Source: Chryseolinea serpens (lineage in GTDB: Bacteria > Bacteroidota > Bacteroidia > Cytophagales > Cyclobacteriaceae). Taken from it: a DNA stretch of 64,000 bases. Where the stretch lies: NCBI RefSeq assembly GCF_900129725.1, contig NZ_FQWQ01000006.1:310001-374000 (forward strand). The letters run 5' to 3'. The position numbers were made by a program, and so were the translations under genes. The notes beneath the pieces were generated by a model that had not been told where the DNA came from, made no database searches, and saw only the letters and a program-made list of their open reading frames with translations. Positions 37,558 to 47,000 of this stretch are shown one piece after another (positions within the stretch are counted from its first letter, which is position 1; every line of letters starts with the position of its first letter).

Positions 37558-37693
37558 GTTTTCCTGGGGCCATGTTGCAGTAAAAGGTAATTAATTTTTC
37601 TAAAGGATTTTTCTTTCCGTGTCTGCAACATTCCGGCGAAGAGCCGTGTCATACGCACCAAAACCGAAAAATCAACGCTTAAATATCCAGGTT

Positions 37694-38047
37694 ATGAACG
37701 AAAACTTAAAAGATGTCTTAATGCCCCTCACCATTATCGGGACCTTTGGAATGTCGCTGCTATTCTTTGCGCGCACCATCACCGACTACATCCTGAAAAA
37801 GAAAATGATTGAAAAGGGATTTGTCAACGACGACACGCAAGCCATTTTCAAACGCCACACGGAAGAGAATAAATTCAGCACTTTGAAATGGGGTCTCATT
37901 ATTTTGTCGGCCGGCCTTGCCCTGATCATCCTGGAGTATGTGCCCTACGAACGTGAGTCGCCCCTGCCGTATGGCATCTTTGCCGTCGCGGTATCGTTAG
38001 GCTTCCTGTTATATTATTTCCTGGTCCGCAAAGACCTCAACAAGTAG
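37694..38047 (+). CDS. small membrane protein (DUF6249-like)
   Basis: 117 residues from ATG 37694. A frame extension to 37619 adds 25 basic residues that do not resemble a leader. It opens NENLKDVLMPLTIIGTFGMSLLFFARTITDYILKKKMIEKGFVNDD, with one transmembrane helix, a short soluble part and two more helices (about 67-83 and 93-108). Small three-helix proteins of this kind often accompany ECF sigma/anti-sigma genes in Bacteroidota. It lies divergent to the sigma gene and 31 nt ahead of an ABC permease. Function unknown. Confidence 0.72.
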   Translation: MNENLKDVLMPLTIIGTFGMSLLFFARTITDYILKKKMIEKGFVNDDTQAIFKRHTEENKFSTLKWGLIILSAGLALIILEYVPYERESPLPYGIFAVAVSLGFLLYYFLVRKDLNK

Positions 38048-38078
38048 TCCGTTTTCTTCGACACTTTACTTCCAAAAA

Positions 38079-40508
38079 ATGATCCGAAACTATATCCTCG
38101 TGGCGCTGCGAAATATCCGGCGCCACAAATTTTTCTCGCTCATTAATATCTTAGGGTTAGCCGTAAGTATGTCGGTTTGTTTGGGCATCATTATGTTGGT
38201 GGCCGACCAAATGATGTATGACCAATACAACACGAAACGCGATCGCATCTACCGCGTTATCACACGGCATCTAAACCCCGACGGTTCAGGGGCGGGAAAC
38301 GATTACTCAACATCACCCCAACCTCTGGCCACTTCCCTGCTCGACGACTACACCGGCGTTGAAAAAGCCGTGCGCTTGCGCCGAGGATTTGGCAACACCT
38401 GGATGGAAATGGAACCCGACTTTGACGTGAACATCCCGCTGGGCGGACTGTTTGCCGATCCCGACGCACTCGATGTTTTTGAATGGGAGCTGGAGCAAGG
38501 CGACGCCAAAACAGCGTTGACAAAACCATACTCGGTAGTGCTCACGCGCAAAGCCGCTAACAAACTATTCAAGCAACCCAATCCTGTGGGCGAGGTGATC
38601 AAAGTAGGCCGCTTGGGAGAGTACACCGTTACGGGGGTGCTAAAAGAAAAAAATCAAAAATCACACATCGTCTTTGAAGCGCTCGCATCCTACAGCACCA
38701 TCAAAAGCCTCGAAGCCGACAGCATTTTTTCCAAAGAGGATGGCGAATATGGAAACTGGACTTCCGGCTGGGTATACTTGCTGTTGGAGGAAGGCCATTC
38801 GCCAACGGAAATAGAGCGGCACCTGCACGACATCACCAAAAAAAATCTCCCCGAAAGAGAGTCGGCGGCCGACGAGCACATCTATCAATTCTACTTACAA
38901 AATCTTACGAGCATCACACCGGGACCATTCATCAACAATCCCATCGGTCCGTTTATGCCGATGATCTTTGTATACTTTTTTGGAGGGCTTGCACTATTGG
39001 TCATGATCACATCTTGTTTCAATTATACCAATCTCAGCATTGCCCGATCGCTGACGCGCGCGCGTGAAATCGGTGTGCGCAAAGTGAATGGTGCCAATCG
39101 TCTGCAAATATTTTCGCAATTCATGTCAGAGTCCGTGGTGATCGCTCTGTTTGCGTTGGGCCTTGCGCTGCTTTTGCTGATGGTGGTGAAGCCCTTCATG
39201 CTTCACCTGAAGTTCGCCCAAGTTTTGAAGTGGGACCTGGAAGCCAACTATCTGGTGTTCGGAGTCTTTGTAGTGTTCAGCCTGGTCGTCGGTTTGTTGG
39301 CGGGACTCTTTCCGGCCGTGGTGCTTTCTAAATTCAAACCGGTGAAAGTTTTGAAAGGAGCCGGCTCCATGAGGTTGTTTTCGCGCATGGGGCTGCGCAA
39401 ATCTTTGTTGGTCGGCCAATTTGCGCTCTCGCTTCTTTTCATCCTCTCGGTGTTGCTGCTCTACAATCAGCTAAAACTCTTTGTGAAAGCCGATCACGGT
39501 TTCGACATGGCGAATAAAATAAATGTCCGCGCCAAAGATATTTCGCTGCAGGCCATGCAGTCGGAGTTGAGCAAATATTCCAACATCCAAAATGTGGCTG
39601 CCTCCTCACACATTCCCGCCACCGGCGTAACCTATGGCGACGGTTTTAAGCGCACGCTCGATGAGGCTGAAGACACCGGGGTAGATTATTTCTATGTCGA
39701 TGAAAACTATCTCGCGAACATGAACATCGAGCTTTTGGCCGGCCGGAACTTCAGAGATGCGGATGGCGAGTCGAACAAGAATTTTCTGGTCATCAACGAA
39801 ACGGCTGTAAAGAAATTTCAATTCACGTCACCCTCCGACGCGTTGGGTCAGGAGATCTATGCCGCCCGCGACTCGGTCAAATTCGAGATCATCGGCGTAG
39901 TGAAAGACTACAACCATCAATTCATGATGGCGAAGATCGATCCGATGGCTTTGCGTTTCGACACGAAAGAATTCAAGGTGTTGCAAGTGAAGTATTCCGG
40001 CAGCCACGACCAGGCCGTGAAGACCATCGAGAAAGCCTGGGGCAAGGTGAACCCCAACCTTAAACTCGACTACAAAGACTTTGAGGAGGAAGTGCGGTTT
40101 TTTTACAATACGATCTTTAGTGATTTTGTCACCATTGTCGGCGTCATTGCGTTCATGGCCATTTTCATTTCGTGCCTGGGTTTGTTGGGCATGGCGACTT
40201 ATGCCACGGAGACGCGATTGAAAGAGATCTCCATCCGGAAAGTATTGGGGTCGAGCGATGGTGCGCTAGTCATGCTTTTATCGCGTGGGTTCCTGGGATT
40301 GCTTTGCATCGCGGTGTTCATCGCTGTTCCGGCTGCGTGGTTTATCAACAATTTATGGTTGGAACTGATTGCCTATCGCACCGAATTTAGTGTTGGCGTT
40401 ATCGGCCTTGGCATTTTGATATTGCTTTTCCTGGGCGGCCTCACGGTGGGTTCTCAAACCATTCGAGCAGCGTTTACGAATCCGGTTGATAATCTGAAGA
40501 ACGAATAG
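38079..40508 (+). CDS. MacB-type ABC transporter permease with two FtsX domains
   Basis: 809 residues. It begins MIRNYILVALRNIRRHKFFSLINILGLAVSMSVCL, the usual opening of Bacteroidota MacB-like permeases. There are two repeats, each with a periplasmic MacB core (about 45-280 and 465-650) and three or four FtsX helices (about 290-430 and 690-800), with RAREIGVRKVNGA in the first and RLKEISIRKVLGSS in the second. Such proteins work as mechanotransmitters with a separate ATPase, which is absent here. A hairpin terminator follows. Confidence 0.9.
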   Translation: MIRNYILVALRNIRRHKFFSLINILGLAVSMSVCLGIIMLVADQMMYDQYNTKRDRIYRVITRHLNPDGSGAGNDYSTSPQPLATSLLDDYTGVEKAVRLRRGFGNTWMEMEPDFDVNIPLGGLFADPDALDVFEWELEQGDAKTALTKPYSVVLTRKAANKLFKQPNPVGEVIKVGRLGEYTVTGVLKEKNQKSHIVFEALASYSTIKSLEADSIFSKEDGEYGNWTSGWVYLLLEEGHSPTEIERHLHDITKKNLPERESAADEHIYQFYLQNLTSITPGPFINNPIGPFMPMIFVYFFGGLALLVMITSCFNYTNLSIARSLTRAREIGVRKVNGANRLQIFSQFMSESVVIALFALGLALLLLMVVKPFMLHLKFAQVLKWDLEANYLVFGVFVVFSLVVGLLAGLFPAVVLSKFKPVKVLKGAGSMRLFSRMGLRKSLLVGQFALSLLFILSVLLLYNQLKLFVKADHGFDMANKINVRAKDISLQAMQSELSKYSNIQNVAASSHIPATGVTYGDGFKRTLDEAEDTGVDYFYVDENYLANMNIELLAGRNFRDADGESNKNFLVINETAVKKFQFTSPSDALGQEIYAARDSVKFEIIGVVKDYNHQFMMAKIDPMALRFDTKEFKVLQVKYSGSHDQAVKTIEKAWGKVNPNLKLDYKDFEEEVRFFYNTIFSDFVTIVGVIAFMAIFISCLGLLGMATYATETRLKEISIRKVLGSSDGALVMLLSRGFLGLLCIAVFIAVPAAWFINNLWLELIAYRTEFSVGVIGLGILILLFLGGLTVGSQTIRAAFTNPVDNLKNE

Positions 40509-40532
40509 ACTTCATTCAAAATTGAGTCAATG

Positions 40533-40566
40533 AAAAAGGTGGTCCTCACAAAGGCCACCTTTTTTT
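40533..40566. terminator. bidirectional terminator between permease and flavoprotein genes
   Basis: AAAAAGGTGG pairs with CCACCTTTTT around a 12-nt loop. There is a T-run on the + strand and a matching one on the minus strand, so it can serve both convergent genes (permease ending 40508, flavoprotein ending 40606). Confidence 0.85.
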
Positions 40567-40605
40567 ATTTTCTACCAGTGTAAACTCCCGCAAATTCATG
40601 ACCTG

Positions 40606-41823
40606 CTATGAGGCGATGGTCCTCGCCGCCACGTACGCCGTTGTCCAAGCGGCCTGAAAATTGAAGCCACCCGTTTCGCCGTCGATATGCAAAACCTCGC
40701 CGGCAAAAAACAAACCGGGCACCAACTTGCTTTGCAGCGTTTCCAGATCGACCTCTTTCAGGTCCACCCCCCCGCAAGTGACAAACTCTTCCTTGAATGT
40801 AGTTTTACCTTTTATTTGAAACGGACAGCGGATCATGTTTTCCATGAGCTTGTTCATATTCTTTTGTGGCACCTCCGCCCAGATCTTGGTCTCTTCAATT
40901 TCCGACAGTTCGCATAATTTTTGCCACAAACGCTGTGGCAATCCAAATAATGGATTGGTGGTCACTTTTTGTTTGCCCCTTTGTTTCTTGTGTTCTTGCA
41001 AACCTTCCATAAATTCCATCTCCTTCATCGGACCGATCCAACTCACCAACGCCTGAAACGTATATTGAATGCCATTCAAATATTCTGCCGCCCATGCGGA
41101 AAGCTTTATCACGGCAGGTCCACTCAAACCCCAGTGCGTGATGAGCAACGGTCCCTCCTGTACAAATTTTGTCCCCGCAATTTTCACCTCCGCCCGCGGC
41201 ACGGAGATGCCCATGAGATCTTTGAATTTCTTTTCACTTTCGTTGAAGGTAAACAAAGAGGGGATCGGTTTTATGATGGTGTGACCGGTGTCCGCTATCC
41301 ATTGATAGGCTTGTGCCTGCGCATTGCCGCCGGCCGCAATCAAGACCTTGTCCGCTTCAAAAACTCCCTGACTGGTTTCGACCACGAAAATGTTGTCATG
41401 TTTCTTCACAGCCGAAACGGGGGCGCCAAGTTCAAGTCGTATTTTTCTGGAGTGCGCCTGCTCCATAAGGCAATCGATAATGGTTTGCGAGTCGTCGGTG
41501 ATGGGGAACATCCGGCCATCCTCTTCTGCTTTGAGCGCCACGCCTTTTGATTCGAACCATCGCACAGTGTCTTCGGCCTGGAAGGATTTGAACAAATTTT
41601 TTAGCGCCTTCTCACCCCTCGGGTAGTGCCGGGCCAGCTCGAAGGGGTTGAAATTGTTGTGGGTAACGTTGCACCGGCCACCGCCCGAAACCTTCACTTT
41701 CGTTAACAGCTTGGTCGTTTTCTCGAGGATCAACACCTTCAGTCCCGGTTTCCGCTCGGCGGCCTGGATGGCCCCAAAGAAACCAGCCGCGCCGCCACCG
41801 ATAACAACCAGATCGAATTTCAT
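40606..41823 (-). CDS. HI0933/YhiN-family FAD-dependent oxidoreductase
   Basis: 405 residues. The N-terminal Rossmann motif GGGAAGFFGAIQAAERKPGLKVLILEK is followed by the family signature KVSGGGRCNVTHNN. Further conserved elements are VLIAAGGNAQ, THWGLSGPAVIKLSAWA, CGGVDLKEVDLETLQSKLVPGLFFAGEVLHIDGETGGFNFQAAW. The family binds FAD and is distantly like BaiN; the substrate is unsettled. The 3' end is shared with a bidirectional terminator, and a TATATTTG element precedes it. Confidence 0.92.
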   Translation of the reverse strand: MKFDLVVIGGGAAGFFGAIQAAERKPGLKVLILEKTTKLLTKVKVSGGGRCNVTHNNFNPFELARHYPRGEKALKNLFKSFQAEDTVRWFESKGVALKAEEDGRMFPITDDSQTIIDCLMEQAHSRKIRLELGAPVSAVKKHDNIFVVETSQGVFEADKVLIAAGGNAQAQAYQWIADTGHTIIKPIPSLFTFNESEKKFKDLMGISVPRAEVKIAGTKFVQEGPLLITHWGLSGPAVIKLSAWAAEYLNGIQYTFQALVSWIGPMKEMEFMEGLQEHKKQRGKQKVTTNPLFGLPQRLWQKLCELSEIEETKIWAEVPQKNMNKLMENMIRCPFQIKGKTTFKEEFVTCGGVDLKEVDLETLQSKLVPGLFFAGEVLHIDGETGGFNFQAAWTTAYVAARTIAS

Positions 41824-41845
41824 TTATAGATCCCTCTTTTTCCGT

Positions 41846-41853
41846 CAAATATA
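41846..41853 (-). promoter_or_regulatory. -7 promoter element of the flavoprotein gene
   Basis: Minus-strand TATATTTG, a perfect TAnnTTTG match, about 23 nt before the ATG at 41823. A TTG lies 14 nt upstream, closer than usual. Confidence 0.35.
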
Positions 41854-41874
41854 AACCGTCCAGACCACAAGTTG

Positions 41875-43173
41875 ATGCTGGCTTATTTCTGCCGGGCCGC
41901 TTCTGTAAAGCGCGTGAGAGTAAACTTGCTAAAGATCCTGTTTATCTTTGGGAAAAAGCTGTCCTTGTTTCACAACATCCTATCCGCCGACGTCCAACGC
42001 TTCATTCACGAACACGACCGTGACGACGTGCGCGCACTGGTTTTGAAACATGCCGCCGTGAATGGTGTTCCGATGTCCATCATAGCCGAACAGATCTCCG
42101 GTCGAAAAAAAGCAAAAGAAAAAATTCCGCTCCTCGTCGAGACTGCCGGCATTGTTTATCCACCGAACCTTAATCTTGAGCAAAGCTCTTCCCAAAAAAC
42201 AGCGCTCTACAAAAATACTCTACTCAAAGATGTCCAATCGAAAGATCGCTGCGTGGACCTCACCGGCGGATTCGGCATCGACGCGTTCTTTTTCAGCAAA
42301 GTTTTTCGGGAAGTTCTGTATGTTGAGCCGAATGAAAATCTTCTTCGCCTGGTGGAACATAACCATAAGCAACTGGAGGCCGACAATATTCTTCATCAAG
42401 TAAACACCGCCGAAAAATTCCTGACCGACGCGTTGTCGAAGCAAACGAAACTGGATCTTGCCTACATCGATCCATCCCGCAGAAACAAGATCAACAAAAA
42501 AGTCTTTTCATTAACGGAATGCGAACCCGATGTCACAACGCTGCTGGATACAATTTTCAAGATAACAGACGTGCTGTTGATCAAGGCCTCTCCCTTACTA
42601 GACCTTCATCAAGGCCTGTTGGAATTGAGGTTTGTTCAAAAGATCATTGTGGTTGCCGTGGAGAACGAGGTGAGGGAAGTGCTCTTTTTATGTGTGAAGA
42701 ATTTCGAGGGCGAGCCTTTGATCCAACCCATCAATCTTTTAAAAGATGAGAAGGAAGAGGCGTTGTCCTTTTCGTTTTCTGAAGAACGTGCGGCCACATC
42801 AACTTTCTCGGATCCACAGAAATTTCTCTACGAACCCAACGCTGCCATCCTGAAAGCCGGCGCATTCAAAATGATTTCACAAAAGTTTCAGCTAGCAAAA
42901 CTACATCCGAGTACACACCTCTATACGTCCTCCATACTTCTTGAAAATTTTCCTGGAAGAGTATTCGGGATCCTGGAAACGCTGAAAGCTTCTCCAAAAT
43001 CAGTAGCGAGCCAATTTCCGGAAGGGAAAGCAAACATCACCACGCGCAACTATCCGTTGTCCGTAGAAGAACTCAAGAAAAAAACGGGACTGAAAGACGG
43101 CGGCTCAAATTACCTCATCGGCTTTTCGGGGCAACAAGAGAAATTTCTCGTGGCGGCCAAACGTCTGCAATAG
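41875..43173 (+). CDS. class I SAM-dependent methyltransferase with THUMP-like domain
   Basis: Up to 432 residues. SAM-binding motif I is LTGGFGIDAFFFSKVF (about 130-145) and a motif IV-like LDLAYIDPSRR follows near 195. The C-terminal third (GAFKMISQKFQLAKLHPSTHLYTS, NYPLSVEELKKKTGLKDGGSNYLIGF) is the THUMP-like domain seen in Bacteroidota homologues, so an RNA substrate is likely. The start is uncertain: recognisable homology begins around LSADVQRFIHEH (about residue 38), so the first 30 residues from ATG 41875 may not be translated and an alternative start codon may be used. Confidence 0.85.
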   Translation: MLAYFCRAASVKRVRVNLLKILFIFGKKLSLFHNILSADVQRFIHEHDRDDVRALVLKHAAVNGVPMSIIAEQISGRKKAKEKIPLLVETAGIVYPPNLNLEQSSSQKTALYKNTLLKDVQSKDRCVDLTGGFGIDAFFFSKVFREVLYVEPNENLLRLVEHNHKQLEADNILHQVNTAEKFLTDALSKQTKLDLAYIDPSRRNKINKKVFSLTECEPDVTTLLDTIFKITDVLLIKASPLLDLHQGLLELRFVQKIIVVAVENEVREVLFLCVKNFEGEPLIQPINLLKDEKEEALSFSFSEERAATSTFSDPQKFLYEPNAAILKAGAFKMISQKFQLAKLHPSTHLYTSSILLENFPGRVFGILETLKASPKSVASQFPEGKANITTRNYPLSVEELKKKTGLKDGGSNYLIGFSGQQEKFLVAAKRLQ

Positions 43174-43177
43174 AACG

Positions 43178-43711
43178 TTACAATACTTTCAGGATATCGT
43201 CCACCGGCGTCTCACCATTGAAATGTTTCACGAGGGCGTGGTCCTCGGAGTAAACATATAATGAAGGAGCGGAAATGGGCCCAAACGTGTTGACGATCTT
43301 TTCCACCGGGGTCAACGCAAAATGAACATTTATTTGATCGTTGAATTTATACTCCTTGGCAAACGCCTCCGATTCCTGCACCGTGGAGGCCGTAATAAAA
43401 TAAACCTCGTAAGACTGCAGGGCTTCGATGTGCTCACGCAGTGCCGTAGACTCCCGCTGGCAATGGTCGCAATCGGGTTGGTATAAAATTAAAATGATTT
43501 TTCCTTTCAGGGTCCGCAGGTTCACCGGCGTGCCGTTCAGGAGATTGACGGTCAGTTCGGGCAGCTCATTTTTTGCCGGTTTGGGCGCCGGAACAGCTGC
43601 AACGGTGTCCGCGCTGGCCTGCGCACTGTTGGTTTCGGTGTTGGTTGACTTTCCACAAGCGGCGAAAAGCACGATCGAAAATAGAACGAAAAGTTGGGTT
43701 AGTGTCCTCAT
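43178..43711 (-). CDS. thioredoxin-fold (TlpA/AhpC-like) lipoprotein
   Basis: 177 residues from ATG 43711. This start gives a lipoprotein signal (lipobox FAAC, Cys19), whereas a longer frame to 43948 has no leader and reads through the upstream gene. A Ser/Thr/Pro-rich linker leads into a thioredoxin-like domain: LTVNLLNGTPVNLRTLKGKIILILYQPDCDHCQRES with CDHC (Cys81, Cys84). The cis-proline is seen in ISAPSLYVY. A membrane-anchored periplasmic thiol oxidoreductase is likely. The start overlaps a small upstream gene by 4 nt. Confidence 0.88.
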   Translation of the reverse strand: MRTLTQLFVLFSIVLFAACGKSTNTETNSAQASADTVAAVPAPKPAKNELPELTVNLLNGTPVNLRTLKGKIILILYQPDCDHCQRESTALREHIEALQSYEVYFITASTVQESEAFAKEYKFNDQINVHFALTPVEKIVNTFGPISAPSLYVYSEDHALVKHFNGETPVDDILKVL

Positions 43712-43902
43712 GGCATGATCCAGATAAAAAGCCAATATACCAGATAACTCACGATCCCCACACTGCCGTATAACTTTATCACCTTGCGCCGGTTTTGAAC
43801 ACCCTCCCACCAAAGCATGGCCCAGGGTCTGAAAAGTCCGATCACCATAAAAAGAAACGACGTTACACTGCAAAACAGGAAAATCTGAGGAAAGAATTTC
43901 AT
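43708..43902 (-). CDS. small hydrophobic membrane protein, 64 residues
   Basis: 64 residues, two hydrophobic segments (about 7-30 and 45-62) separated by WWEGVQNRRKVIKLYG. Its TGA stop overlaps the ATG of the thioredoxin-fold lipoprotein by 4 nt, which argues that it is translated and coupled. A TATTTTTG element precedes its ATG. I do not recognise the family; no function is proposed. Confidence 0.7.
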   Translation of the reverse strand: MKFFPQIFLFCSVTSFLFMVIGLFRPWAMLWWEGVQNRRKVIKLYGSVGIVSYLVYWLFIWIMP

Positions 43903-43906
43903 GGAT

Positions 43907-43914
43907 CAAAAATA
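43907..43914 (-). promoter_or_regulatory. -7 promoter element for the small membrane protein and lipoprotein
   Basis: Minus-strand TATTTTTG (exact TAnnTTTG) ends 4 nt before the ATG at 43902, which would give a leaderless or almost leaderless transcript. No TTG is found at -33. Confidence 0.33.
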
Positions 43915-43935
43915 ACGGAATTTTCGTTCTCCCTT

Positions 43936-43968
43936 TTTGGATCGGCATAGACCCCAGCCCTATCTTTG
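43936..43968 (+). promoter_or_regulatory. mfd promoter
   Basis: TTTG (43936-43939), 21-nt spacer, TATCTTTG (43961-43968), both elements exact. The inferred transcription start is near 43974. This excludes the TTG at 43937 as the start codon of mfd and points to TTG 44015. Confidence 0.6.
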
Positions 43969-44014
43969 TGGCCTTTGCCGCTTTCCCAAGCAGCAGATAG
44001 TAAAGACACCGATA

Positions 44015-47000
44015 TTGAGGGCGAATGATTTCTTAAGCATCTACACCGCGGATGGTTTCATAAAGACCGTAGCCGCAGGGATAAAAGCGTCCAATCACAA
44101 AAACACCCAACTCAAAGGATTATCCGGAAGCCTGGACGCCCTGGTGATGGCCGCCGTCTTCAAACTCCACCACCTCGACCACGTGGTCATTCTCCACGAT
44201 CGCGAAGAAGCCGCCTACTTCCAAAACGACCTCCAGAACTTGCTGGGACGGGAAATTCTTATTTTTCCCATGTCCTATAAACGCCCCTACGAATACGACG
44301 AAACGGAAAACGCCAACATCCTCATGCGGGCAGAGGTGCTGAACAAACTGGCCAACAAAACGTCGCCCGAGATCATTGTCACCTACCCGGAAGCCCTCAG
44401 CGAGAAGGTTATCAATAAGCGATCGCTCGCCTCCAATACCTTCACCGTGACGCTCGGCGAAAAGCTGGATGTGCCGTTCCTGGAAGAATTTCTTCACAAC
44501 TACGATTTCGAAAAAACAGACTTTGTTTACGAAGCCGGACAGTTTGCCATCCGGGGAGGCATCATCGATATTTTTTCGTTCGCCTATGAGTTGCCCTACC
44601 GCATCGAACTCTTTGGTGCCGAAGTAGACAGCATCCGAACCTTCGACCCGGGCTCCCAACTGTCGGTGGATGCGTTGGAAAAAGTCAACATCATTCCCAA
44701 CGTCCAGTCCAAGCTGATGCAGGAAGAGCGCCAATCTTTTTTGGAGTTCATCGCACCCGATACGCGGCTTTGGTACAAGGACGTGCAGCTCACGCGCGAT
44801 GTGATCCAGAAGAGTTTTGAAAAAGCAGAGCAGTCCTTCCAAAACATCAAAAAAACAAGCGGCACGCAGGTAATCTCCTCTGCCGACAAATTGTTTGATA
44901 ACGGCGAAGCATTCACCGTAAAAGCCGCAAGCTTTCATGCCATCGAGTTCGGCAGCCGCTTTCGTTTTAGCGACGGGCAGCGGTTCGATTTCCACTCGTC
45001 GGCACAACCGTCGTTCAACAAAAACTTTGAACTGCTGGCCAAGGACCTGTACGATCAGCAAGTACAGGGCTTTAGCAATTTCATTACCGCCGATGTGCCG
45101 CGTCAAACCGAGCGTTTGAAAGGCATCTTCGAAGAGATCAATGCAGAGCTCCGTTTTCAACCACTCGATTTCGCGATGCGGCAGGGATTTATCGACGCCC
45201 AGCTAAAGATTGTTTGTTATACGGATCACCAGATCTTTGAGCGCTTTCACCGCTATCGCAGCAAAGAAAAATTTACAAAATCGAAGGCGCTCACCTTGCG
45301 TGAACTGCAAACCCTGCAGCCCGGCGATTTTGTGACCCACATCGATTATGGCATCGGCAAATTTGCCGGCCTCGAAAAAAAGGAAGTGAACGGCCACGAC
45401 CAGGAAGCCATCCGCCTGGTGTTCCGCGACGACGATTTGCTTTACGTAAGCATTCACTCCCTTCATAAAATTTCAAAGTACTCCGGCAAAGACGGTTCAC
45501 CACCCGTCATCAGCAAGCTGGGCTCACAGGAATGGGAAAACAAAAAATCTAAGGCAAAGAAACGCGTAAAGGATATTGCGAAAGAATTGATCTCGCTTTA
45601 CGCCAAACGAAAATCTGCCCCTGGCTATGCTTTCCCACCCGACGGATTCCTGCAAGCGGAATTGGAATCGTCCTTCATGTATGAAGACACCGCCGACCAG
45701 GCCCGTGCCACAGAAGATGTGAAGCGCGATATGCAACAACCCCACCCCATGGACCGTCTCGTTTGTGGCGACGTGGGTTTCGGAAAAACCGAAGTGGCCG
45801 TGCGCGCTGCATTCAAAGCCGCCACCGAAGGAAAACAAGTAGCCGTGCTGGTGCCCACGACCATCCTGGCCATGCAACATTATCGCACGTTCAGTGAACG
45901 CCTCTCCGCTTTCCCGGTAAAGATCGACTACGTTTCCCGTTTCAAAACGGAAAAGGAGATCAAGCAAATTCTGGAAGATGTAAAGTCGGGCGACATCAAC
46001 ATTCTCATCGGCACACACCGTGTCGTGAGCAAGGACATTGAATTTAAAAATCTGGGACTTTTGGTCATTGACGAAGAGCAAAAATTCGGCGTGAAGGTAA
46101 AGGACCGGCTAAAAGAATTGAAGGTAAACGTAGACGTGCTCACCCTCACCGCCACACCAATACCCCGGACGTTGCACTTCTCCTTGATGGGCGCACGCGA
46201 TCTCAGCATCATCTCCACGCCACCACCCAATCGCCAACCGGTAACCACCGAGTTGCACACCTTCGATGAAGCCCTCATTCGCGATGCAGTGAGCTACGAG
46301 TTGCGCCGCGGCGGACAAGTCTTCTTTGTGCACAACCGCGTCAGCGATATCGAATCCATCGCCAACGTCATCTACCGTCTTGTCCCCGACTCGCGCATCG
46401 GCATAGCGCACGGACAAATGGAAGGCGACAAATTGGAAAAGGTGATGATGCGATTTATTGACGGCGAATATGATGTGCTGGTGTCGACCAACATCATCGA
46501 GTCGGGATTGGACATTCCCAACGCCAACACTATCATGATCAACCACGCCCATATGTTCGGGCTTTCAGATCTGCACCAAATGCGTGGTCGCGTGGGCCGG
46601 TCGAACAAAAAAGCGTTTTGCTATTTGCTCACACCCCCCACATCCTTGTTGACGGCCGATTCGCGCAAGCGACTCGGAGCCCTCGAAGAATTCTCCGAAC
46701 TGGGCGACGGCTTCAAGGTGGCCATGCGCGACCTCGACATCCGTGGCGCCGGCAACTTGCTCGGAGGCGAGCAAAGCGGTTTCATCACCGACCTCGGTTT
46801 CGACACCTATCATAAGATCCTGGACGATGCCATCCAGGAATTAAAGGAAACCGATTTCAAAGATCTCTTCACCGCAGAATTGGAGGAAAAGGCAAAACTT
46901 ATTGTTCAGGATTGTGTGATCGAGACCGACCTGGAAATACTGATCCCCGACAACTATGTGAACAACATCAGCGAACGGCTGCAGTTGTATTCACGGTTAG

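Noticed and set aside
43937-44014. TTG 43937 as start of mfd
   Set aside because: A matching promoter covers this codon, and homology to Mfd begins after residue 27 of that frame.
44120-45160. 346-codon open frame on the minus strand
   Set aside because: Antisense to mfd, no motif, no start context; the mfd frame is firmly supported by conserved motifs.
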